A DNA stretch of 61,066 nt from Clostridium sp. AM49-4BH (GTDB taxonomy: Bacteria > Bacillota > Clostridia > Lachnospirales > Lachnospiraceae): NCBI RefSeq assembly GCF_003478335.1, contig NZ_QUFB01000015.1, positions 2,171 to 63,236 on the forward strand, given 5' to 3'. Below are positions 1 through 9,834 of this stretch, piece after piece. The notes under the pieces were generated by a model. The model searched no databases, was not told the origin of the DNA, and was given only the letters and a program-made list of their open reading frames with translations. Position 1 is the stretch's first letter. Every line of letters starts with the position of its first letter. A program made the translations under genes and the position numbers.

Positions 1-3
1 TTG

Positions 4-16
4 AAAACTGCATATA
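4..16 (+). other. 5' arm of a 13-bp pre-23S flanking stem
   Basis: aaaactgcatata at 4-16 is exactly complementary to tatatgcagtttt at 3350-3362. The two arms enclose the whole 23S gene and its distal spacer. This resembles the base-paired stalk cut by RNase III during 23S maturation, or the spacer motif common around Firmicutes rRNA genes. The pairing is seen; the role is inferred. Confidence 0.5.
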
Positions 17-141
17 GAAGAATAAATCATAGAGATATGATTTGTCAGACATCCAAGCCAAATAATTCTGAAGAATTAATTGACAAGCAAAGAAAAAAAG
101 ATGTAACGCTATACATCGAACGAGAACAAAGTTCTTAATCA

Positions 142-3029
<2,888 letters not shown>

Positions 3030-3383
3030 AAAAAGGAACGAAGGCGTCGGTCTGCGAAAGAAAGTAGCCATGAAAAGAATTTTCAATGGCTGGTTGAAAG
3101 AGCAGACAGGCATCTGAGTGGGAAAAGGCATGAAATAAACGAGCGAAGCGAGTTTATGAATGACCCCGCGAGGAGGCGTAGACGACGCTGGAGTGGAGTC
3201 TCAGATATGAATGACCGCGAAAAGGCAGTAACATCTGAGCGTAGGAACGAAGGCATAAGGCATCTGAGTGGGAAGATAATGACCCCGCGAAGAGGCAAGG
3301 ACGATGCCGGAATACCAAGAACAAGTTCAACTTTGTGGATGAAAGATACTATATGCAGTTTTGAGTGTTTAAGAGGATACTAA
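3030..3383 (+). other. Structured transcribed spacer after 23S, with internal repeats and no 5S
   Basis: This 350-nt stretch lies between the 23S end and the operon terminator and holds no credible gene. It contains repeated motifs: catctgag at about 3113, 3231 and 3262; aatgacc(cc)gcga...aggc at about 3159, 3210 and 3278; and gaacgaaggc at about 3035 and 3244. A hairpin (agccatgaaaa/ttttcaatggct) is nested in an outer gtctgc/gcagac pair at about 3050-3105. I looked for 5S rRNA signatures and saw none. The 3' arm of the pre-23S stem is at 3350-3362. Confidence 0.6.
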
Positions 3384-3414
3384 GAAAGACATGGTTTCGG
3401 CTATGTCTTTTTTT
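3384..3414 (+). terminator. Rho-independent terminator of the rRNA operon
   Basis: aaagacatgg, loop tttcgg, ctatgtcttt, followed by a run of T: a 10-bp stem with one G-T pair. It sits after the 23S spacer and before the ZIP transporter promoter, so it closes the rRNA transcription unit. Confidence 0.9.
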
Positions 3415-3449
3415 GATATAGGAAAATACTCGTAACGTATTACTTACTC

Positions 3450-3500
3450 AAACTTGCCATCCCGGAAGTTATTGCAAAACTACATATCGCTTATTATGTC
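3450..3500 (+). repeat. Dispersed ~51-bp intergenic repeat, copy A
   Basis: The sequence from aaacttgccat to gcttattatgtc aligns with 60686-60736 at roughly 80 percent identity. The 3' core (acatat[c/t]gcttattatgtc) is almost identical and contains the small dyad acata/tatgt. It lies between the rRNA terminator and the ZIP promoter. The function is unknown. Confidence 0.55.
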
Positions 3501-3544
3501 AGCAATAAATGTGACATTTTGACCTTAACAGCATATTATGGTAG

Positions 3545-3572
3545 TATACTCATTGGGTTAGCTATAACTAAC
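3545..3572 (+). promoter_or_regulatory. ZIP gene -10 box and metalloregulator-like operator
   Basis: A -10 box tatact lies at 3545-3550. Seven bases downstream is the near-perfect palindrome gttagctataactaac (3557-3572), where a repressor would cover the transcription start. The gttag/ctaac half-sites resemble DtxR/IdeR/MntR-type operators. The metal and the regulator are inferred only from the downstream transporter. The -35 box is unclear; ttgacc at 3519 is about 20 nt away. Confidence 0.45.
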
Positions 3573-3613
3573 ACATTTGCAAATATGTTGGCAGAAGGGA
3601 AAGTAAGATTACT

Positions 3614-4411
3614 ATGAATATCAATACATCAGAATTATTTGTATTAGCAATACCCTTTATGGGAACTACACTTGGTGCAGCAATGGTTTTTCTGCTGAAA
3701 GATAATATTGCACCCAAGTTAGAAAAATTATTGTTAGGTTTTGCATCGGGGGTGATGATCGCAGCATCGGTGTGGTCTTTGTTGATCCCATCGATAGATA
3801 TGCAAAAGGCGAGAAATGGTGTGGCATGGCTGCCGGCTTTGGTAGGATTTTTGGTTGGCATTGCATTTTTATTGCTTTTGGATACGGTAATACCGCATTT
3901 ACATCTGAAAAGTACAGAGCCGGAGGGAATATCAGTAAAAAAGGGACATATATCCAAAACAACGATGATGCTATTTGCGGTTACTCTGCATAATATTCCG
4001 GAGGGAATGAGCGTTGGCGTCGCATATGCGGGGGCTGCCTTACAGGGATCCGGCATTTCGACAGCGGCAGCTTTTGCCTTAGCTATCGGTATTGCCATTC
4101 AGAACTTTCCAGAGGGAGCCATTATTTCTCTGCCGTTATGCGCAGAAGGAATGAGCCGGAAAAGAGCGTTTATCTGCGGGATGCTTTCCGGTATTGTGGA
4201 ACCGATCGGGGGATTTATTACAATTTTGATCGCCGGGCTGATCTCTCCGATTTTGCCATATTTATTATCGTTTGCGGCAGGGGCGATGATATATGTCGTG
4301 ATCGACGAGTTGATACCGGAATCGCAGGCGGGGGAACATAGCAATATTGGAACGATCGGCGCAGCGGTTGGATTTGCGTTGATGATGGTGTTAGATGTCG
4401 CCCTTGGCTGA
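3614..4411 (+). CDS. ZIP family metal transporter (ZupT/GufA-like)
   Basis: Inner-membrane divalent metal transporter of 265 residues, the usual length for bacterial ZIP proteins. Two ZIP signatures are visible in the middle helices: HNIPEG after VTL near residue 135 and QNFPEG near residue 168. These carry the metal-binding positions of the central pore. About eight hydrophobic segments are visible, with a hydrophilic loop between the third and fourth that has few histidines. ZIP proteins move Zn, Mn or Fe into the cytosol; the metal cannot be told from sequence. The gene stands alone between the rRNA terminator and the cysD leader. The palindrome just upstream suggests control by a metal-sensing repressor. 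The ribosome site is weak (agaaggga, far from the ATG). Confidence 0.9.
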   Translation: MNINTSELFVLAIPFMGTTLGAAMVFLLKDNIAPKLEKLLLGFASGVMIAASVWSLLIPSIDMQKARNGVAWLPALVGFLVGIAFLLLLDTVIPHLHLKSTEPEGISVKKGHISKTTMMLFAVTLHNIPEGMSVGVAYAGAALQGSGISTAAAFALAIGIAIQNFPEGAIISLPLCAEGMSRKRAFICGMLSGIVEPIGGFITILIAGLISPILPYLLSFAAGAMIYVVIDELIPESQAGEHSNIGTIGAAVGFALMMVLDVALG

Positions 4412-4446
4412 CCATGAGGATGGTGACCTATAAAAAAGAACAGATT

Positions 4447-4648
4447 ATTACGAAAGAGGACTTATAATAAGGTGATACAAAGAGGATTGACAATGAGATG
4501 ATACAAAGAGGACTGACAATAAAGCGATAAAAAAAGACTTGATAATGAAGCGATACAAAGAGGACTGACAATAAAGCGATAAAAAAAGGCTTGATAATGA
4601 AGCGATACAAAGAGGACTGATAATGAAGCAATTCAAGGAGGGGACAAT
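4447..4648 (+). repeat. Tandem array of about 8 copies of a 26-bp unit
   Basis: Consecutive 26-base units start at 4469, 4495, 4521, 4547, 4573 and 4599, with partial or degenerate units at 4447 and 4625. They follow the pattern gaagcgatacaaagaggact plus gacaat. Two unit types alternate in the middle (gatacaaagaggact and gataaaaaaagactt), so there is also a 52-bp higher-order period. The array is purine-rich on this strand and lies about 210 bases before the cysD start. Minus-strand reading frames across it are by-products of the repeat. There is no unique spacer between units, so it is not a CRISPR array. Confidence 0.9.
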
Positions 4649-4691
4649 AAAACGGCAAAAAATGGCTGACAAAAAAATGACACAAATCTGA

Positions 4692-4734
4692 ACCAAATTT
4701 GACACATTTTATTCCAATTAATGTCAAATTTGGT
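4692..4734 (+). promoter_or_regulatory. Perfect 13-bp inverted repeat in the cysD leader
   Basis: accaaatttgaca (4692-4704) and tgtcaaatttggt (4722-4734) are exact inverted copies separated by 17 bases. Their centres are 30 bp apart, about three helical turns. A T-rich run follows at 4741-4750, but it is too far from the stem for a typical terminator. It may be an operator for a sulfur-responsive regulator or an attenuator of the sulfate genes. The dyad is seen; the role is inferred. Confidence 0.55.
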
Positions 4735-4857
4735 CGATATTATTTTTTTTGACGAAATCGGACTGATGAATGATGAAGTATTAGGGAGATGTTGTAAGAG
4801 TTTGTTCTTAATATGAAAGGTATCGTCTGATAATAATGTCAAGAAAGAAGGATAAAA

Positions 4858-5759
4858 ATGAAAGACAGATTGTCTCATTTGGATAATTTGGAAGCGGAAG
4901 CGATTTATATTATTCGGGAAGTAGCAGCGGAATGTGAGAATCCGGTGATGTTGTATTCGATCGGAAAGGACAGTTCGGTGATGTTGCATTTGGCGTTGAA
5001 AGCGTTTTACCCGGAGCAGCTCCGTTTCCTTTTTTACATATAGATACTACGTGGAAATTTCACGAGATGATTACGTTTCGAGATAAGATGGCGCAAAAAT
5101 ATGGGCTCCGTATGTTAGTTTATACGAATGAAGAGGGGGTAAAGCAGGGGATCAACCCATTTGATCATGGATCTGCATATACAGATATCATGAAAACGCA
5201 GGCACTTAAGCAGGCGTTGGACAAATATCATTTTGATGCAGCATTTGGAGGCGGTCGTCGCGACGAAGAAAAATCTAGAGCGAAAGAACGTATTTTTTCA
5301 TTTAGAAATAGTGAACATGGCTGGGATCCAAAGAACCAGCGGCCGGAGATGTGGAAGTTATTTAATACGCAATTGTTTCAGGGGGAAGAAGTTCGTGTTT
5401 TCCCGTTGTCCAATTGGACAGAGAAAGATATCTGGCAATATATTCGTAAGGAAAATATTGAAATCCCTTCCTTGTATTTTGCAAAAGAAAGACCTGTGGT
5501 GGAACGCGATGGCAATTTAATTATGGTGGATGATGACCGTATGCGTTTGCTGCCGGGAGAGAAACCGCAAATGCGTAAAATACGATTTCGAACGTTGGGA
5601 TGTTATCCGCTCACCGGAGGTGTGGAATCGGATGCGGATACGTTAGATGAGATTATTGAAGAGACGCTTGGCGCCGTATCCTCAGAGCGGACGAGCCGCG
5701 TGATCGACAATGAGGCGGCAGGAAGTATGGAACGCAGAAAACGAGAGGGCTATTTTTAG
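4858..5759 (+). pseudogene. cysD: Sulfate adenylyltransferase small subunit CysD, interrupted by a 1-base deletion
   Basis: CysD is the catalytic subunit of ATP sulfurylase, making APS from ATP and sulfate together with the GTPase CysN. The PP-loop motif [10 protein letters not shown] lies at about residues 34-43. The signatures [22 protein letters not shown] and FPLSNWTE and the C-terminal motif REGYF are all present, matching the usual length of about 300 residues. The frame breaks at 5021/5022: the upstream frame reads ...FYPEQL and then stops at 5041-5043, while the next frame reads [13 protein letters not shown]. Adding one base there restores the whole family sequence. Either the gene is freshly broken or the base is a sequencing loss; its partner cysNC is intact, which favours the latter. 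It sits 132 bases before cysNC. The start ATG 4858 follows gaaggat. Confidence 0.88.
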
Positions 5760-5891
5760 TATAATACGTTGCCTGTTACGATCTGGCGTTGAATATAAAT
5801 ATGCGGATCTGAAAGAAAACCTTACGAGATAGGAAGAGAAGGAACAGATCATAAGGCATAAATTACGAAATATGGAAGTGAGAGGATAACG

Positions 5892-7703
5892 ATGCAAAGC
5901 TTATTGAAATTTATTACATGTGGCAGCGTAGATGACGGAAAGTCTACATTGATCGGGCATATGTTATATGATGCCAAACTGCTTTTTGCCGATCAAAAGA
6001 GGGCACTGGAATTAGACAGCCGAGTAGGCAGTACCGAAGGACAGATTGATTATTCGTTGTTGTTAGACGGACTAATGGCCGAGCGGGAGCAGGGAATTAC
6101 GATAGATGTGGCGTATCGCTATTTCACGACAAAGGAACGAGCTTTTATCGTGGCAGATACACCGGGACATGAGGAATATACGAGAAATATGGCGGTTGGG
6201 GCATCTTTTGCAGATCTGGCAGTCATCTTGATCGACGCAACAAAAGGTGTGTTATCTCAGACGAAACGGCATACACGTATCTGTGCAATGATGGGAATAC
6301 GATCCGTTGTGTATGCGATCAATAAAATGGACTTAGTGTCCTATAAACAGGACAGATATGATAAGGTTTGTAAACAGATCAAGAAACTGACAGCAGAGTA
6401 TGCGTTCCAAAGTTATATCATTCCGGTATCTGCGACAGCAGGAGATAATATTACCAGCCCGTCCAAGCATATGCCGTGGTATAAGGGAGATACGCTGTTG
6501 CATTATTTGGAAACAGTAGATGTGCAAACGGAGGAAGCACAAAATGGCTTTGTAATGCCGGTGCAGAGGGTGTGTCGTCCCAACAAGGATTTTCGTGGGT
6601 TCGCAGGGCAGATCGAGGTTGGAGAGTTATCTGTAGGAGACGAAATAAGGACGCTGCCGAGTGGCGAAACAGCGAAAGTGACGCAGATTTTTAACACGGA
6701 CAGATCCGTGGAACATGCGATAAAAGGGCAGGCGGTAACAATATGTTTAGACCGAGAGGTGGATGTATCCAGGGGATGCATGTTATATCGCAATGCATCG
6801 CTGCAAGTAGGGCATATGTTTATCGGTAAGCTTTTGTGGATGGATGATAAACCATTGATCGCAGGGCGTAATTATCTCTTAAAAGTAGGGACGAAATCAG
6901 TACCCGCAGTGGTTATGAAGATCCGTGCCAAAATAGAAGTCAATGAGGGGAATGAGGTCCCGGCAGATAAAATTTTCAAAAATGAAATGGCAGTGTGTGA
7001 GATCAATTGTCAGGAAAAGATCGTTTATGATCTTTTTGCACATCATAAGGAACTGGGCGGTTTCATTTTAATTGATCGTGTTAGTCATATGACTTCAGCT
7101 TGTGGAACGATTGAGCAGCGTTTGCAGCGGGAGGATCATGTCGTTTGGCAGAAGATGGACATCACACCACAGTATCGTGCAGAACATATGAATCAAAAGC
7201 CAAAGACAATATGGTTGACCGGATTATCTGGTGCCGGTAAGTCAACGATTGCAAATGCTTTGGAAAAACGTCTTGCTGCAGAGGGAAGATTCACAATGAC
7301 GTTGGATGGAGACAATGTGAGGATGGGACTGAATCAAGATCTTGGTTTTGAGGAGAAGGACCGTATTGAAAATATCCGTCGGGTCAGTGAAGTGGCAAAA
7401 CTGATGAATGATGCCGGACTGATCGTATTAGTGTCATTTATTTCTCCGTTCCGGGAAGAACGACGAAAGGCGCGGGAAATTATTGGAGAGCCGTTTGTTG
7501 AGGTGTATGTGAGCACATCCTTAGAAGAATGTGAGCGCAGAGATGTGAAGGGGCTGTACAAAAAGGCGAGAAGTGGAGAAATTGCTGAATTTTCGGGTAT
7601 TTCCAGTCCGTATGAGCCACCGGAGCATCCGGACATTATCGTGGATACAACCAATCGAAGTGTAGAAGAAGTGGTAGATGAACTTTGGGAGTTTTGTCAG
7701 TAA
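5892..7703 (+). CDS. cysNC: Bifunctional sulfate adenylyltransferase large subunit / adenylylsulfate kinase (CysN-CysC fusion)
   Basis: 603 residues in two parts. The N-terminal CysN part is a GTPase that drives ATP sulfurylase. It shows GSVDDGKST (about residues 11-19), DTPGHEEY and NKMD, followed by elongation-factor-like beta barrels. The CysC part starts near residue 435, with the P-loop GLSGAGKST at 444-452 and the APS-kinase motif LDGDNVR. It phosphorylates APS to PAPS, the universal sulfate donor. With CysD the set turns sulfate into PAPS. No PAPS reductase or sulfite reductase is present in the window, so the PAPS may feed the sulfotransferase at 9835. ATG 5892 has gagga six bases upstream. 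The stop overlaps the next start (taatg), so translation is probably coupled. Confidence 0.95.
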   Translation: MQSLLKFITCGSVDDGKSTLIGHMLYDAKLLFADQKRALELDSRVGSTEGQIDYSLLLDGLMAEREQGITIDVAYRYFTTKERAFIVADTPGHEEYTRNMAVGASFADLAVILIDATKGVLSQTKRHTRICAMMGIRSVVYAINKMDLVSYKQDRYDKVCKQIKKLTAEYAFQSYIIPVSATAGDNITSPSKHMPWYKGDTLLHYLETVDVQTEEAQNGFVMPVQRVCRPNKDFRGFAGQIEVGELSVGDEIRTLPSGETAKVTQIFNTDRSVEHAIKGQAVTICLDREVDVSRGCMLYRNASLQVGHMFIGKLLWMDDKPLIAGRNYLLKVGTKSVPAVVMKIRAKIEVNEGNEVPADKIFKNEMAVCEINCQEKIVYDLFAHHKELGGFILIDRVSHMTSACGTIEQRLQREDHVVWQKMDITPQYRAEHMNQKPKTIWLTGLSGAGKSTIANALEKRLAAEGRFTMTLDGDNVRMGLNQDLGFEEKDRIENIRRVSEVAKLMNDAGLIVLVSFISPFREERRKAREIIGEPFVEVYVSTSLEECERRDVKGLYKKARSGEIAEFSGISSPYEPPEHPDIIVDTTNRSVEEVVDELWEFCQ

Positions 7704-9028
7704 TGAGAGGTACAAGGATCAGGGGATTGATGCAGGCTATGCTGCGAGTCGGTGTGATCGGCTTTGGAGGTGGCAATGCGTTGATCCCGGTTATGGAAAA
7801 GGAGTTTGTGACGAAGAAACTGTACGTCACGAAAGAAGAATATGACGAGGCGGTTTTGGCAGCAAGTATTACGCCCGGGGCACTTCCTGTGGAGATTGCC
7901 TGCGGTATTGGCCGCAAGTATGGAAGAGCTTGTATGCTGCTTGCTGCCAGTCTGGTCGCACTTCCGGGAGCTGTGGCTACCGTTGCACTGTTAGCGATGA
8001 TGGAACATATTGATGAGCAGACAATACGTTGGTTATCTGTGTTTACCAAAGCGGTTAGTTTATTTTTGATCTATCTGTTGTTTCGCTACATTTGCGGTAT
8101 TGCCCACGAGGCGATGCAGGAGAGCCGAAAACGATTTGGAAAGGTGCTTCTGATATTTGTAGCAGTATTTTTGCTCTGTGGTGGCAAAAATCTGTACCGT
8201 CTGATGGGAATTCACGCCAGGCCGTTATTTGTACTTTCTACAGTTAGTATTCTGGGTCTGGCACTGTTTTTTATTTTGTGGACACAGGGGCGGTATTCAG
8301 TGAAGCGTGTTTTGGTGCCGGGAATATTGATCGGTGCGTATCTCGCCTGTGTTTGCTTAGAACGGCATTATGAGGTGGCACCGGTAAAAGGCATTTTAGT
8401 GATACTCATGATCATGGTTACCATAGGAAAACTATATGTTACGTATATTCAGCGAATGAAAGGAATGCATGCGGTAGGATCGATTGGAACGACTTTGTTT
8501 GGAATTGGTAAGGAGACTATCGGAGACATTGTTGTATGGCTGTGTTTTCTTGTTGCATGTACGCTGCCGATGATCATTTTATTTTCACCCGCTGCGGATT
8601 ATCTGCTTAAGGGAATGTATTCGTCTTTTTTGTCTTACGGAGGAGGCGATGCTTATCTGACTGTTGCAGATGGTGTATTTGTAGACACCGGGATGGTAAA
8701 GGAAGGGGTATTTTATCAACAATTGGTTGCCATTGCGAATGTATTGCCGGGGTCGATCCTGTGTAAGATACTTACCGGTGTTGGCTATTTGATCGGCTAT
8801 GGGATTCATCAGAATATCATAGATGGGATTTTGATTGCTTTCTCAGGATTTGTATGCAGTATTTGTGCGTCGGGGATCGTATATTCGATAGGGGATTACC
8901 TTTGCAAAAATTTTGAGCAGTTGCCGTTGTTTGAACTGATCAAGCGATGGCTTCATCCGATCATTGGCGGCTTGCTGCTCAATGTTATAGTTGCGCTTTT
9001 GAACCAGATATGGCTGCCGATGGTTTAG
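7703..9028 (+). CDS. CHR family (chromate/sulfate-type) transporter, two-domain
   Basis: Multi-pass membrane protein of 441 residues with the two homologous halves of a long-chain CHR protein. The first half carries GFGGGNALIPVMEKEF and ITPGALPVE. The second carries SYGGGDAYLTVADGVF and NVLPGSI, about 285 residues later. Family members export chromate, but sulfate is a structural analogue, and a homologue fused by overlap to cysNC is more likely to supply sulfate or another oxyanion; this is inference from context. The chosen start ATG 7703 overlaps the cysNC stop; an in-frame TTG six codons earlier is less likely. The 3' end overlaps the convergent shikimate-kinase-like gene by 4 bases. Confidence 0.88.
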   Translation: MRGTRIRGLMQAMLRVGVIGFGGGNALIPVMEKEFVTKKLYVTKEEYDEAVLAASITPGALPVEIACGIGRKYGRACMLLAASLVALPGAVATVALLAMMEHIDEQTIRWLSVFTKAVSLFLIYLLFRYICGIAHEAMQESRKRFGKVLLIFVAVFLLCGGKNLYRLMGIHARPLFVLSTVSILGLALFFILWTQGRYSVKRVLVPGILIGAYLACVCLERHYEVAPVKGILVILMIMVTIGKLYVTYIQRMKGMHAVGSIGTTLFGIGKETIGDIVVWLCFLVACTLPMIILFSPAADYLLKGMYSSFLSYGGGDAYLTVADGVFVDTGMVKEGVFYQQLVAIANVLPGSILCKILTGVGYLIGYGIHQNIIDGILIAFSGFVCSICASGIVYSIGDYLCKNFEQLPLFELIKRWLHPIIGGLLLNVIVALLNQIWLPMV

Positions 9029-9516
9029 AAAAGATAAGTGATCTTTTTGACGATATCGCGGATCGACAGATCTTCGCAGTCTACAGTCACATCTGCATAG
9101 CGCTCATAAATAGGAATACGTTCTTCGTACAGGGTTTCCAAAGTCTCTCCGGGACGGATGGAAACGCCACGTTTATTGAGATCACCAAGACGTTCGGTCA
9201 ATTCTTCATAGGATAGTTTAAGATAGACGACCGTTCCGAGGGCTTTTAGGTGCATCATCGCTTCGGTGCCATATACAACGCTGCCACCGGTGGCAATGAC
9301 AGTGTCTTCTGCTTCGATAGATGCATTTACCTCAGACTCGATCTGATTAAAACGCTCCAATCCGTATTTTTCAATGATTTCATGAAGCAGGAGTCCCTCC
9401 CGTTCCTGGATCAACAAATCAGAATCAAGAAATGCGTATCCGAGTGTTTTTGCCAATACAACGCCGACAGTGCTTTTGCCGACGCCCGGCATACCAATTA
9501 AAATAATGTTATTCAT
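9025..9516 (-). CDS. Shikimate kinase-like protein
   Basis: P-loop kinase of 163 residues, the length of shikimate kinase, which phosphorylates shikimate in aromatic amino-acid synthesis. Visible are the Walker A motif GMPGVGKST near residue 8, the DSD motif (FLDSDLLIQ), and IATGGS in place of the usual ATGGG. Where the shikimate-binding arginine normally stands (FR..E) this protein has FNQIE. The lid region has the RGVSIRPG pattern instead of the standard RPLL. It is therefore a divergent branch, and its true substrate is uncertain. It is convergent with the CHR gene and divergent from the sulfotransferase. The start ATG 9516 has ggagg seven bases upstream and is preferred over two in-frame upstream starts. 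Confidence 0.8.
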   Translation of the reverse strand: MNNIILIGMPGVGKSTVGVVLAKTLGYAFLDSDLLIQEREGLLLHEIIEKYGLERFNQIESEVNASIEAEDTVIATGGSVVYGTEAMMHLKALGTVVYLKLSYEELTERLGDLNKRGVSIRPGETLETLYEERIPIYERYADVTVDCEDLSIRDIVKKITYLF

Positions 9517-9559
9517 AATCATCCTCCATACTCCCACGACCACCCGGTCAGGGTGATTT

Positions 9560-9597
9560 GGTACAATACGAATTTGTTTGTTATGTACCTGTTCGTA
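9560..9597. promoter_or_regulatory. Interlocked inverted repeats in a divergent intergenic region
   Basis: ggtaca (9560-9565) with tgtacc (9584-9589), and tacgaa (9567-9572) with ttcgta (9592-9597), form two interleaved dyads between the divergent shikimate-kinase-like and sulfotransferase genes. They could be overlapping operators or a pseudoknot-like leader. The dyads are short, so chance is possible. Confidence 0.3.
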
Positions 9598-9688
9598 ATA
9601 TGCAGTATGTATTGTAGTAGATTTTGGCTAAAATGTCAAAAAAATATTACAAATATGACGGAAGTATGACATAGTGAAGAAGTAATAT

Positions 9689-9815
9689 GTGAGGGAAGAG
9701 GGTAAAGGATAGAAAAAAATATGGGGAATGAGAGTGAGGGAAAAGGATAGAGAAGAAATATATGGGGAACGAGAGTGAGGGAAAAGGATAGAGAAAAAAT
9801 ATATGGGGAACAAGG
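9689..9815 (+). repeat. Three tandem copies of a 41-bp purine-rich unit before the sulfotransferase
   Basis: Units start at gtgaggga: 9689 (45 bases, slightly degenerate), 9734 (41 bases) and 9775 (41 bases, last few bases diverged). The unit core is ggatagagaa plus gaaatatatgggga. The array ends 20 bases before the sulfotransferase ATG, so it lies in the mRNA leader and carries several Shine-Dalgarno-like gagg and gggga motifs. Confidence 0.9.
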
Positions 9816-9834
9816 AAGAAAGGAAACAATTGTG

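Noticed and set aside
3030..3383. 5S rRNA after the 23S
   Set aside because: No 5S-like helices or conserved blocks could be found; the region is made of repeated hairpins instead.
4447..4648. CRISPR array
   Set aside because: Units follow each other directly with no unique spacers, and no cas genes are present.
4428..4989. Minus-strand frames with repeated SLYRFI-like peptides
   Set aside because: They are translations of the 26-bp tandem array; the periodic peptide comes from the DNA repeat, and cysD lies on the other strand.
5021..5043. Programmed -1 frameshift in cysD at the T6 run (ccttttttac, 5029-5038)
   Set aside because: The conserved P-F-P-F residues are already encoded in the second frame before the T run, so slippage there would not restore the family sequence. 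A lost base at 5021/5022 fits better.
7703..9028. A dedicated chromate-resistance gene
   Set aside because: The translational overlap with cysNC makes transport of sulfate or a similar anion a better guess, although the family name is kept.
9775..9834. GTG-started extension of the sulfotransferase
   Set aside because: The added residues are a translation of the 41-bp leader repeat; ATG 9835 has its own ribosome site.
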